From assembly GCA_019459525.1 (NCBI GenBank), contig JAIBEY010000112.1, positions 1 through 34,547 on the forward strand: a stretch of 34,547 nt of DNA. The letters are read 5' to 3'. The DNA comes from Prolixibacteraceae bacterium (GTDB lineage Bacteria; Bacteroidota; Bacteroidia; Bacteroidales; Prolixibacteraceae). Positions 7,666 to 15,614 of this stretch are shown in pieces (positions within the stretch are counted from its first letter, which is position 1; every line of letters begins with the position of its first letter). A model generated the notes under the pieces. That model was not told the DNA's origin. It did not search any database and was given only the letters and a program-made list of their open reading frames with translations. The position numbers and the translations under genes are program-made.

Positions 7666-10155
7666 ATGATTGATGATGTACTTTTTGCCGATGTTATTTT
7701 GCCTTTGCCACTCGATTTCCGTTTTACTTATCGGGTTCCGGCAGCTTTCCAGATGCGCATAAAAACCGGTGCGCGGGTTATTGTACAATTTGGGAAACGT
7801 AAATTCTTTTCGGCATTGGTGTATAAACTTCATCAGGATACGCCTTCCGGTGATTTTGATATCAAGGATATTGATGCCATTCTGGACGAAGAGCCTATTA
7901 TTGGCGAAAAACAACTTCAGTTGTGGGAGTGGATTGCCAATTATTATTGCTGCACCATGGGCGAGGTGTTTAAAGCAGCATTGCCATCGGGCCTGAAACT
8001 GGAAAGCCAGACCAAAGTAAGCCTTAATCCTGAGGCTGATTTTAACGGAGATTTGTCTGATAAAGAAAGTGCAGTTGTTTTGCTGCTCGAAAGCCGAAAA
8101 ACCGCCAGTATTCAGGACTTAAACCAGTTTCTGGGGCAACAATCGTCGTTTGCCATCCTGAAGTTATTGCTCGAAAAGAATGCCGTAATCGTAGAAGAAC
8201 AACTTCGAGAAAGCTACAAGCCAAAACTTATCTCAACGGTCAGGTTAAATCCTGAATTTGGTTCGGAAGATAAATTGAATTCGATGCTCGATTTACTTGC
8301 CAAAAAGGCGAAGAAACAGGAACAGCTTCTGAAAATATTTCTGGCAGAAACCATTTATGGCGATTTAAATCAGACCGAAATTAATAAAAAAGACTTGCTC
8401 GAATTGGCCGATGCTTCTGAAGCCGCACTAAAAGCATTGGAGGAAAAGCAAATTCTGGAAGTTTATCAGAAAGAAATCGGTCGGATTGACCGCTCGCAAA
8501 GTGGAGAACTGCTGATTAAAGAACTTTCGGGGCCCCAGCAAAAAGCACACGATGAAATATTGGCTCAATTTGAGACCCAGCAAACCGTTTTACTCAATGG
8601 CGTAACTTCGAGCGGCAAAACCGAAATTTATATCCGGCTCATTGAAGAACAGTTAAAGGTGGGTAAACAGGTTCTTTATCTGGTTCCTGAAATCGGTTTA
8701 ACCACCCAGATTATCACCCGGTTAAAAACTGCGTTTGGCGATTTGGCCGGAATCTATCATTCCAAATTTAACGACGCCGAACGGGTCGAAATCTGGTTTA
8801 ACGTACTGAATGAAAAATCTGGAAATACCGGCCAGCAATATAAAGTAATACTTGGTGCACGCTCGGCTATTTTCCTGCCGTTTAAAGATTTAGGGCTGAT
8901 TATAGTTGATGAAGAACATGAAAATTCGTACAAACAATTTGATCCGGCGCCACGCTACAATGCCCGCGATATGGCTATTTTAATGGGAAATATCCATGGT
9001 GCAAAAGTTTTGCTGGGTTCGGCCACTCCGTCGTACGAAACGTATTACAATGCCCGCAGCAAAAAATACGGGCTGGTTGAACTTACCGAACGTTTCCAGG
9101 GAATTGAAATGCCCGAACTGTTTCCGGCCAACACCCAGGAAGCCTATAAGCGAAAGCTGATGCGCTCGGTTTTTACACCCGAACTTTACGATGAAATTGC
9201 AACAGCGCTGTCCAATAAAGAGCAGGTTATTCTTTTCCAGAACAGGCGCGGCTTTGCACCGTTTGTCCAATGCGGAAAATGTGGCTGGATTCCCAAATGC
9301 AAATATTGCGACGTAAGTAAAACCTACCATAAAAACCGTTCGAGCCTGATTTGCCATTATTGTGGGCACACCACATCGCTCGTTACCAAATGCGCAGAGT
9401 GTGGTTCTGAAGAAATTAAAACCCGCGGATTTGGTACCGAAAAAATTGAGGATGAAATTCAGCTTCTGTTTCCCGATGCCCGCGTTGCCCGCATGGATTT
9501 GGATACCACGCGTGCAAAAAAAGCATACGACCAGTTGATCTGGCAGTTCGAAACAGGGAAAATCGATATTTTGGTCGGTACTCAAATGGTAACCAAAGGA
9601 TTGGATTTTGACCATGTTCGGGTAGTTGGGGTTTTGAATGCCGATAACTTGTTGAATTATCCCGATTTTAGATCATACGAACGTAGTTTTCAGTTGGTTA
9701 TGCAGGTGAGTGGCCGGGCCGGACGTAAAAATAACCGGGGAAGGGTGATCATTCAAACCACTCAGCCCAATCATCCGGTTATTCAGGATGTCATTTCCAA
9801 TGATTATTACCGACTGTTTAGCCGTCAAATGGCTGAGCGAAAAATGTTCCGGTATCCGCCCTATTACCGGCTGATCAAAATTGTGGTGAAACATCAGAAT
9901 AAAGATCGGCTCGATCTGGCTGCGTTGCATTTGGCAACAGCATTTAAGTCTCATTTTAACAAAAATGTGCTTGGCCCAGAATATCCGGTGGTTGGTCGCA
10001 TTCAGATGTGGTTTCAGAAAGAAATACTGATCAAATTACCACGCGATGGTAAAGTTCAGGAGGCCAAATCAAAAATTATGGAAATTATCAGTCAGGCAAA
10101 ATCGCAACCCAATAACAGCCAGTTGATTGTTTATGCTGATGTGGATCCGATGTAG
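7666..10155 (+). CDS. priA: Primosomal protein N' (replication restart helicase PriA)
   Basis: Superfamily 2 DNA helicase that recognises stalled or D-loop forks and reloads the replisome. The 829 residues show the N-terminal 3'-DNA-binding domain (about 1-110), Walker A NGVTSSGKTEIY near 311, DEEH box near 413, and helicase motif GSATPSYETY. The zinc-binding insert (about 536-580) has eight cysteines in CGKCGWIPKCKYC and later CxxC pairs. Helicase motifs V and VI appear as GTQMVTKGLDFD and QVSGRAGR. The start at 7666 follows a near-consensus TATTTTG box by only a few bases, suggesting a near-leaderless mRNA. It is divergent from the chemoreceptor gene. The following 130 bases hold nothing recognisable. 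Confidence 0.96.
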   Translation: MIDDVLFADVILPLPLDFRFTYRVPAAFQMRIKTGARVIVQFGKRKFFSALVYKLHQDTPSGDFDIKDIDAILDEEPIIGEKQLQLWEWIANYYCCTMGEVFKAALPSGLKLESQTKVSLNPEADFNGDLSDKESAVVLLLESRKTASIQDLNQFLGQQSSFAILKLLLEKNAVIVEEQLRESYKPKLISTVRLNPEFGSEDKLNSMLDLLAKKAKKQEQLLKIFLAETIYGDLNQTEINKKDLLELADASEAALKALEEKQILEVYQKEIGRIDRSQSGELLIKELSGPQQKAHDEILAQFETQQTVLLNGVTSSGKTEIYIRLIEEQLKVGKQVLYLVPEIGLTTQIITRLKTAFGDLAGIYHSKFNDAERVEIWFNVLNEKSGNTGQQYKVILGARSAIFLPFKDLGLIIVDEEHENSYKQFDPAPRYNARDMAILMGNIHGAKVLLGSATPSYETYYNARSKKYGLVELTERFQGIEMPELFPANTQEAYKRKLMRSVFTPELYDEIATALSNKEQVILFQNRRGFAPFVQCGKCGWIPKCKYCDVSKTYHKNRSSLICHYCGHTTSLVTKCAECGSEEIKTRGFGTEKIEDEIQLLFPDARVARMDLDTTRAKKAYDQLIWQFETGKIDILVGTQMVTKGLDFDHVRVVGVLNADNLLNYPDFRSYERSFQLVMQVSGRAGRKNNRGRVIIQTTQPNHPVIQDVISNDYYRLFSRQMAERKMFRYPPYYRLIKIVVKHQNKDRLDLAALHLATAFKSHFNKNVLGPEYPVVGRIQMWFQKEILIKLPRDGKVQEAKSKIMEIISQAKSQPNNSQLIVYADVDPM

Positions 10156-10288
10156 TGGATTAATGGATCACATAATGTGGTTATATTTTGTCTATTACTG
10201 GCCAGTTATGAGGTGGATTTGGCTATCGACACTTTATGTTTGGCTGGAATGCTGCTTAGTTAGCAAATAAAGAGTACTACTTGTATTT

Positions 10289-11080
10289 TTATTTCGTCCA
10301 ATTATTAATTGTTTCTCCCTTATAGGTCTCCATATAGATGTAAAGATCATCAAAGTATAAACTTGCTATTGTTTTTACTTTCTTTTTAAATTCAACCTCG
10401 TCTCCGTTAAATTGGAAAATAAATGCTTTGGTATAGTGGTAACCCGAATTTTCGTTATCCGTTACAATATCTCCTTTGTTATCAATTGAGTAGTAAAAGT
10501 AATTGCCAGGCTTTTGCTTCTCAAATAATACTCCTTCATTCTTCAGTTTTTGAAAGAATTCAGCCACAAGATTCTCTGAACTCGTTGTGTGGTATCCTAC
10601 AGTTCCCCAAAAGGTTTTTGCTGGAACCCTTAGCGTATTTTGCCGAACTATTTCTATCCCATTTAGTGTTGAAAAATTGAGATTAATCTCTGAATCGGAG
10701 ACTTTTAAGCTCCCTTTGTTATGCAGATTTGCATTGTTAATTTCGAGTTGATATACTCCATTTGGAATGGAATTTAAATTAATTGTGGCCGTTGCTGGCC
10801 CTATGGCAGTTAAGCATAACCCGACTTCTCCAACATCAGTGAAAGCTATACTGTATAAGCTTTCAGTGTTAGATAAAGAATAATTTATTGGATAATTGAT
10901 GCATGGATAATTTGCTTCTGTTCTGCAAAAAAAAGTCAATGACCTTTTATTTGCTCCAAGAAGTTCCCGTGCCTCAATAAAAATTTTTGTGTTAATGGGA
11001 TTCTTACTTAACCCGTCATCGGTATTTTCACAAGCCATAAGTAGAGACAAAACGAACAGCAACAGTTTTTTTACATCCAT
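10289..11080 (-). CDS. Hypothetical lipoprotein (no recognised family)
   Basis: I do not recognise this 263-residue protein. It starts MDVKKLLLFVLSLLMAC, a type II signal peptide with lipobox LMAC (Cys17), followed by ENTDDG, so a lipid-anchored envelope protein is expected. The mature part looks beta-rich in its first half (GVYQLEINNANL, GSLKVSDSEINLNF). It ends in a mixed alpha/beta region with NYFYYSIDNKGD and a possible helix VEFKKKVKTIASLYFDDL. Three further cysteines (in FFCRTEANYPCINY and VGLCLTA) could form disulfides. The gene stands alone and is visibly more AT-rich than priA and the acyltransferase genes around it, which hints at later acquisition. A TACCTTTG box on the minus strand (11196-11203) is a possible promoter with a long leader. 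Confidence 0.75.
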   Translation of the reverse strand: MDVKKLLLFVLSLLMACENTDDGLSKNPINTKIFIEARELLGANKRSLTFFCRTEANYPCINYPINYSLSNTESLYSIAFTDVGEVGLCLTAIGPATATINLNSIPNGVYQLEINNANLHNKGSLKVSDSEINLNFSTLNGIEIVRQNTLRVPAKTFWGTVGYHTTSSENLVAEFFQKLKNEGVLFEKQKPGNYFYYSIDNKGDIVTDNENSGYHYTKAFIFQFNGDEVEFKKKVKTIASLYFDDLYIYMETYKGETINNWTK

Positions 11081-11273
11081 TTTTTTCTCATCTAGATATT
11101 TTAAAAGATGTTTCTATATGGCAAAAGGTTGTGTGGACAAAATAAAAATATTTTTGAAGTTGCTGTCTTAGTGTAATCGGGATACTATGAATGCCCAAAG
11201 GTATAGGCAATCCCGATGTTATGTTGCCATATTTTACTGTGAATATTAGTAAATCTGGATGTTCAACGTTGAA

Positions 11274-12161
11274 TTATTTTAGTGGAATATTTTCGGGCCT
11301 TGTATGTTTCCAGCGTTTGTGCGACCATAACCACAGTTCCGGACGCTTGCGGATAATTTCTTCCAGAAAATGGGTGTGTGCTTTGGTTACTTCGTAGTCG
11401 TTAACCTGCGAAGCATCGTCGAATAATTTGGTGAACTCTACCTCGTAATGTCCACGGCTGATTTTCTGAATGTCCATAAAAACCACCGCCTGTTTAAATC
11501 GGGAGGCCATCTTTTCAGCTCCGGGGAAAACAGCGGTCTCCTGGTTCAGGAACATCATCCAGTAGTCGGTATCTTTTAAAGCGGTTTGGTCGGTGAGGTA
11601 ATAGGTTGCAGATAATTGGCCTGATTTTTCGAGGTCGAGCATGGTGCGTAACGAAATACGGGCTGGTATCATAAACATTCCAAAACGCGAACGCATGGTT
11701 TTCATGTAATGATCGAATGTTTCGTTCTGGATAGGCCTGTAAATCACGTTGACCTGATGTTTAATAATTTTAGGCATTGCAAGGCTCCATTCCCAGTTGC
11801 CATAATGGCCGGAAAGCAGAGCCACGCTTTTCCCCTGATCATATAACTCGTCAATGACTTCAGGATTTTTAAACTGAAATCGTTTTCTTAATGCCGCTTC
11901 AGATAGTTGAGATGTTTTAATTGTTTCTACCACCAAATCTGCAAAGTGGCGGTAAAATCGGGCGGTAATCGCTTTGATTTCCTGATGTGTTTTTTCAGGG
12001 AAAGAGTTTTTGAGATTCTGAACGACTGTTTTTTTTCGATAACCAATCAGGTAATGCGTAATCAGATAAATAAGGTCGGCACACCAATAAAGCAGTCGAA
12101 ACGGAATGTATCCGAGCATTTTCAGGAATAAAACACCGAATTGGGCCAAGGCTCGTTTCAT
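11274..12161 (-). CDS. LpxL/HtrB-family lipid A acyltransferase (downstream copy)
   Basis: Inner-membrane acyltransferase expected to add a secondary acyl chain to lipid A. Length is 295 residues. An N-terminal hydrophobic anchor region (about 8-40) precedes the family signature NLKNSFPEK. The catalytic HX4(D/E) motif is GHYGNWEW, with His119 and Glu124, followed by the conserved VIYRPIQN and the arginine-rich MRSRFG segment; the C-terminal LWLWSHKRWKH is also typical. It lies 9 bases after a second gene of the same family and resembles it throughout, so the pair looks like a tandem duplication transcribed together. Which acyl position each modifies cannot be read from sequence. Confidence 0.92.
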   Translation of the reverse strand: MKRALAQFGVLFLKMLGYIPFRLLYWCADLIYLITHYLIGYRKKTVVQNLKNSFPEKTHQEIKAITARFYRHFADLVVETIKTSQLSEAALRKRFQFKNPEVIDELYDQGKSVALLSGHYGNWEWSLAMPKIIKHQVNVIYRPIQNETFDHYMKTMRSRFGMFMIPARISLRTMLDLEKSGQLSATYYLTDQTALKDTDYWMMFLNQETAVFPGAEKMASRFKQAVVFMDIQKISRGHYEVEFTKLFDDASQVNDYEVTKAHTHFLEEIIRKRPELWLWSHKRWKHTRPENIPLK

Positions 12162-12170
12162 AACGCCGAT

Positions 12171-13067
12171 TTATCTTTCGTACAAACTAATATGGGCAGG
12201 CCGTTTATGTTTCCACCGCCTATGCGACCACAACCAGTATTCGGGTTCCGATTGAATGATCTCTTCCAGCTTCAGTACGTAGGCCATCAAAATTTCTTCA
12301 GGTTTTACTTCTGCCGGATTCTCAATCAGTTTGTAATGAAAAACCTCGTATTTGCTACGTCCGACCTTACGGGTGTGGTGAAGTACCACAGGCTGGTTGG
12401 TTTTAATGGCAATTTTCATCGGGCCGGCAAAAAAAGCAGTTTCCTGGTTCAGAAAAGTGGTCCAGAATTGCGAATTGGCGGGTGGGGTTTGGTCGGCGGC
12501 AAGTATTAATGCTCCCGGACGTTTGGCATTGTTAAATTCGAGGGCGGTGCGTACCGAATGATTGACTGGTATGGATTTGGCCCCAAACCGTTCACGGCTT
12601 TGAAGGATAAATTTTTCGAGTTCCTTGTTTTTCCTTACAGGGTTGTACACAACCAGATACTGTGCTTTAATGTACCGTTGAATAGATCCGCTCCACTCCC
12701 AGTTGTTGTGATGCTGCCCCAACAAAACGATGCTTTTCCCCTGGTTATAATACTCTTCAAAAATATCCAGATTATGAACTTTTAGCCGTTCATCAATCTG
12801 CTTTTCGGTCATTTGATTAAATTTGATGGTTTCCAAGCCCAAATCGCTCAAATGGTGATAGAATTTTTTGGTGATTTTTCTGATTTCCTCCGGACTTTTC
12901 TCCGGAAATGAGCGGGTAAGGTTTTCGTGCACAACTTTCCGCCGATACCTTACGACATAAAAAAGTAATACATAAAAAACATCGGCCATTCCCCAAATAA
13001 CCCAAAAGGGGAGACGTGCCGTTAGTTTACACAAGAGAACAACAAAACGATCCAGAAAAGAGCTCAT
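12171..13067 (-). CDS. LpxL/HtrB-family lipid A acyltransferase (upstream copy)
   Basis: Second acyltransferase of the tandem pair, 298 residues, first gene of the two-gene operon. It has an N-terminal hydrophobic segment (about 8-40), the NLTRSFPEKSPEE signature, and the catalytic motif GQHHNNWEW in which His119 and Glu124 satisfy HX4E. It continues with VVYNPVRKNK, a SRERFGAKSIP segment and the terminal LWSHRRWKHKRP. Motif order and spacing match the downstream copy residue for residue. A TAAATTTG -7 box lies 23-30 bases before the ATG on the minus strand. Family role: late acylation of lipid A at the cytoplasmic membrane. Confidence 0.92.
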   Translation of the reverse strand: MSSFLDRFVVLLCKLTARLPFWVIWGMADVFYVLLFYVVRYRRKVVHENLTRSFPEKSPEEIRKITKKFYHHLSDLGLETIKFNQMTEKQIDERLKVHNLDIFEEYYNQGKSIVLLGQHHNNWEWSGSIQRYIKAQYLVVYNPVRKNKELEKFILQSRERFGAKSIPVNHSVRTALEFNNAKRPGALILAADQTPPANSQFWTTFLNQETAFFAGPMKIAIKTNQPVVLHHTRKVGRSKYEVFHYKLIENPAEVKPEEILMAYVLKLEEIIQSEPEYWLWSHRRWKHKRPAHISLYER

Positions 13068-13089
13068 AATTTTTTGAAATTTGAAGCTG

Positions 13090-13097
13090 CAAATTTA
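13090..13097 (-). promoter_or_regulatory. -7 box for the lipid A acyltransferase operon (TAAATTTG)
   Basis: On the minus strand this reads TAAATTTG, a full match to TAnnTTTG, and lies 22 bases before the start at 13067. No good -33 TTG is present at the usual spacing, so the call rests on the -7 element alone. Confidence 0.5.
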
Positions 13098-13138
13098 ACC
13101 TAAAAAGATGTTGAAGCGTTATAAATTTTAAGCCGTTT

Positions 13139-13999
13139 CTAAAATACTGGCCGTGCAATCATAATTCCGTTGTTTTTAGATTCAGGCTTAATAAAATCGG
13201 TAATCGGCCCCTCAGAAACCAAGACTTTTTTTCCACTCAAAGGGGCATGAAGCAGATAAAATTCAGTTCCCCTTTTTAGTATAATCCCAACATGATTCAC
13301 ATCAACGCCGTCGATATTGCTGGTAAGTGCGATGATGTCACCATGTTGCAACTGCTTGTATAAGTTTGTAATGTTATTTTTAGGAAAGAACATAAATCCG
13401 GTTTGGGTGAGTGCTTTTTCCTGCGCTGCAATGGTAGGAATTAGTTCCGGATGTTCCTTTAAAACAGGGTAATTGGTCGGATGAGTGCTCATGTAATTGA
13501 TAACTTTATTCGATTTTATCCCGTTTTGATTGGGGGTTCCATCAATAATCCTTTTATCCTGATTATTACTTATCCATTCAACGAAATAATGTAAACGGGA
13601 AGGATACTGATTGCGAATACCATCACGATATCTGATTCGAACTAATTCCGATACAAACGATTCGAAATCAGTCTTTCCCGCTTTTACGGTACGCGCCAAA
13701 GCCAGGCAATTTTCAGCAAAAGTGGTGCAATCCAGCTCCCGTAAATTGATTACCATTTTTTCTTCCAACCCGTTTTCAAGCGAAGCAACTACATACGGAG
13801 TGCCCAGAAACGATAAGCCAATTTCTGTGATCAGTTCTGAAATGGGTAACGCTGATCTGGACTTGAATACATTCAGTTTTTCTTCTGCAATACGCTTATC
13901 TTCAGACTGCATGATCCGATCATTTGGAATTGATTGGGCAACAGATATATTCAGTCCAAAGGAAAGAGAGAGTATCAGAAGAGCAAATAAATTTTTCAT
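13139..13999 (-). CDS. DUF1460 protein, exported amidase-like (NlpC/P60-fold) hydrolase
   Basis: Exported protein of 286 residues with signal peptide MKNLFALLILSLSFGLNISVAQS. The family motif LDCTTFAENCLALA supplies the expected catalytic Cys91, and VDVNHVGIILKRG supplies the expected His236. Family knowledge: DUF1460 proteins have an NlpC/P60-like cysteine-peptidase fold and are thought to act on cell-wall muropeptides as N-acetylmuramoyl-L-alanine amidase-like enzymes. A periplasmic role in wall turnover or recycling is inferred. It is 71 bases downstream of the acyltransferase operon start region but has its own upstream region. A TACCTTTA sequence on the minus strand near 14025-14032 resembles a -7 box with one mismatch. 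Confidence 0.88.
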   Translation of the reverse strand: MKNLFALLILSLSFGLNISVAQSIPNDRIMQSEDKRIAEEKLNVFKSRSALPISELITEIGLSFLGTPYVVASLENGLEEKMVINLRELDCTTFAENCLALARTVKAGKTDFESFVSELVRIRYRDGIRNQYPSRLHYFVEWISNNQDKRIIDGTPNQNGIKSNKVINYMSTHPTNYPVLKEHPELIPTIAAQEKALTQTGFMFFPKNNITNLYKQLQHGDIIALTSNIDGVDVNHVGIILKRGTEFYLLHAPLSGKKVLVSEGPITDFIKPESKNNGIMIARPVF

Positions 14000-14101
14000 G
14001 GTGAGTCTTTTTGTTTGCGATGGCTAAAGGTATAAAAGTTTGATTATTCCCTGCAATTTCGCCTTCCGGATGGCGTATTGCCTGATTTTCCAATTTGAAA
14101 T

Positions 14102-14123
14102 AAACTTGTTATATAACATGTTT
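14102..14123. promoter_or_regulatory. 22-bp dyad, operator-like, in the divergent DUF1460/peptidase intergenic region
   Basis: AAACTTGTTATATAACATGTTT pairs with its own reverse complement at 10 of 11 positions, with the core TGTTATATAACA perfect. It lies in the 329-base gap between two divergent exported-hydrolase genes. A regulator site is one reading; an AT-rich cruciform by chance is another. Confidence 0.4.
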
Positions 14124-14257
14124 CTGTTAATTCTACCTTAATTATTTAACATCGGGTCGTGTGGAAGGTATTCTGATTCAGCGTGAAAGAAGATTTTTTT
14201 CAGAAAGAAACAGCGTGTAGCGAAAGACCCGTATCTAGTTGTATATATGCAGCTTTA

Positions 14258-14289
14258 TTGATGTCAACAGATCAAAATTTGTATCTTTG
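14258..14289 (+). promoter_or_regulatory. Promoter of the exported C1 peptidase gene
   Basis: TTG at 14258-14260 and TATCTTTG at 14282-14289 are separated by 21 bases, close to the Bacteroidota -33/-7 arrangement. The ATG follows 40 bases later at 14329. The rest of the 13999-14329 gap shows no gene. Confidence 0.65.
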
Positions 14290-14328
14290 AACTCAGTTTT
14301 CAAGGGGGTCTAATATTAAGAAATCAGT

Positions 14329-15537
14329 ATGCAAAAATTAAGAAATCTTCTCCTCGCGGGATTGTTGATGTCGGCGATTGTAGTTTCAGCTCAAGAGAAA
14401 AAGGAAGAAGAAAAAGAAAAAGGGTATCAATTCACTTCTGTTAAAGAAATTCCTTGCACACCAGTTAAAGATCAATACCGCTCCGGAACCTGCTGGTCCT
14501 TTTCCGGACTTGGTTTTCTGGAAGCAGAGATGTTGCGTTTAGGAAAACCTGTCGTTGATTTATCGGAAATGTTTGTGGTTCATCATGCGTATTCTGATAA
14601 AGCGATGAAATATGTAAGGTTGCATGGTAGTTTAAATTTTGGCGCTGGTGGCGCTTTTCATGATGTAACCAATGTGATTAAAAAATACGGAATTGTACCT
14701 GAAGAAGTGTACAACGGCTTAAATTATGGTGAGGAAAAACATGTGCATGGCGAACTCGACCGCACTTTGCTGGATCAGGTAAAAGGGGTGGTTGACAATC
14801 CGAATAAAAAGCTGACTACCGCCTGGCATGATGCCTTAAACAGCACACTCGATACTTATTTGGGAGAACTCCCTGAAAAATTTAAATATCAGGGAAAAGA
14901 ATACAATCCACAGAGTTTCGCACAGGAAGTAGCTGGTTTAAATATGGACGACTATGTTGAAATCACTTCCTATACACACCATCCGTTCTACTCCAGATTT
15001 ATTATTGAAGTGCCAGATAACTGGTCGTGGGACGAAGTTTACAACGTGCCAATGAGCGAACTGGAAGAAATTATTGACAATGCTATCAATACTGGTTTCT
15101 CGGTTGCATGGGCTGCCGATGTGAGCGAAAAAGGATTTGCTACTTCGGTAAAAGGTGTAGCTGTTATTCCTGAAGTTGATAAAGCAAATATGTCTGATGC
15201 CGAGATTTCCAAATGGGAAAAACAAACGGAGAAAGAACGGAACGAAGATTTGTACAAATTATCGAAACCCGGAGCGGAGAAAACGATTACCCAGGAAATG
15301 AGGCAGATGGATTTTGATAATTACCAAACCACAGATGATCATGGAATGTTGATTGTAGGAACGGCCAAAGATCAGAACGGAAATATGTATTACAAGGTGA
15401 AAAATTCGTGGGGCGATTACAACGATTTTGATGGCTTTTTTTATGCCTCGAAACCGTATGTAAAGTATAAAACCATGTCGGTCATGATCCACAAAGATGC
15501 TATTCCCAAGAATATCCGAAAGAAATTAAATCTATAA
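14329..15537 (+). CDS. Exported C1 family (bleomycin hydrolase/PepC-type) cysteine peptidase
   Basis: Papain-clan cysteine peptidase of 402 residues. A signal peptide MQKLRNLLLAGLLMSAIVVSA is followed by a Lys/Glu-rich spacer (about 23-31). The catalytic site is complete: Gln49 and Cys55 in KDQYRSGTCWSFSG, His338 in TTDDHGMLIVG, and Asn359 in KVKNSWGDYNDFDGFF. The long insert between Cys and His and the overall layout match bleomycin hydrolase/aminopeptidase C rather than classical papain. PepC enzymes are usually cytosolic, so the secretion signal implies peptide trimming in the periplasm, a pattern seen in Bacteroidota. It is a single-gene unit, with its own promoter and an intrinsic terminator immediately downstream. 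Confidence 0.92.
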   Translation: MQKLRNLLLAGLLMSAIVVSAQEKKEEEKEKGYQFTSVKEIPCTPVKDQYRSGTCWSFSGLGFLEAEMLRLGKPVVDLSEMFVVHHAYSDKAMKYVRLHGSLNFGAGGAFHDVTNVIKKYGIVPEEVYNGLNYGEEKHVHGELDRTLLDQVKGVVDNPNKKLTTAWHDALNSTLDTYLGELPEKFKYQGKEYNPQSFAQEVAGLNMDDYVEITSYTHHPFYSRFIIEVPDNWSWDEVYNVPMSELEEIIDNAINTGFSVAWAADVSEKGFATSVKGVAVIPEVDKANMSDAEISKWEKQTEKERNEDLYKLSKPGAEKTITQEMRQMDFDNYQTTDDHGMLIVGTAKDQNGNMYYKVKNSWGDYNDFDGFFYASKPYVKYKTMSVMIHKDAIPKNIRKKLNL

Positions 15538-15543
15538 AATACA

Positions 15544-15574
15544 AACCTCGTCACCCGGCGAGGTTTTTTATTTT
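15544..15574 (+). terminator. Rho-independent terminator after the C1 peptidase gene
   Basis: AACCTCG (15544-15550) pairs with CGAGGTT (15559-15565) around an 8-base loop, followed by a T-rich tract TTTTATTTT. It begins 6 bases after the stop codon. Confidence 0.85.
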
Positions 15575-15602
15575 AAATAAATCGTCAATTGCAGTCCTTT
15601 TG

Positions 15603-15610
15603 TATATTTG
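15603..15610 (+). promoter_or_regulatory. -7 box TATATTTG immediately upstream of the 15615 gene
   Basis: TATATTTG is a full TAnnTTTG match ending 4 bases before the ATG at 15615. Transcription would start at or within a few bases of the start codon, implying a leaderless or near-leaderless mRNA, or a translation start further in. Confidence 0.5.
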
Positions 15611-15614
15611 AGCT

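Noticed and set aside
8980-9615. 211-codon open frame antisense to priA
   Set aside because: Lies wholly inside priA, whose helicase and zinc motifs are intact; the translated antisense frame shows no recognisable domain.
10156-10288. Integron attC-like site near the orphan lipoprotein
   Set aside because: GTTAGC-like sequences occur, but no matching complementary core sites at proper spacing and no integrase were found.
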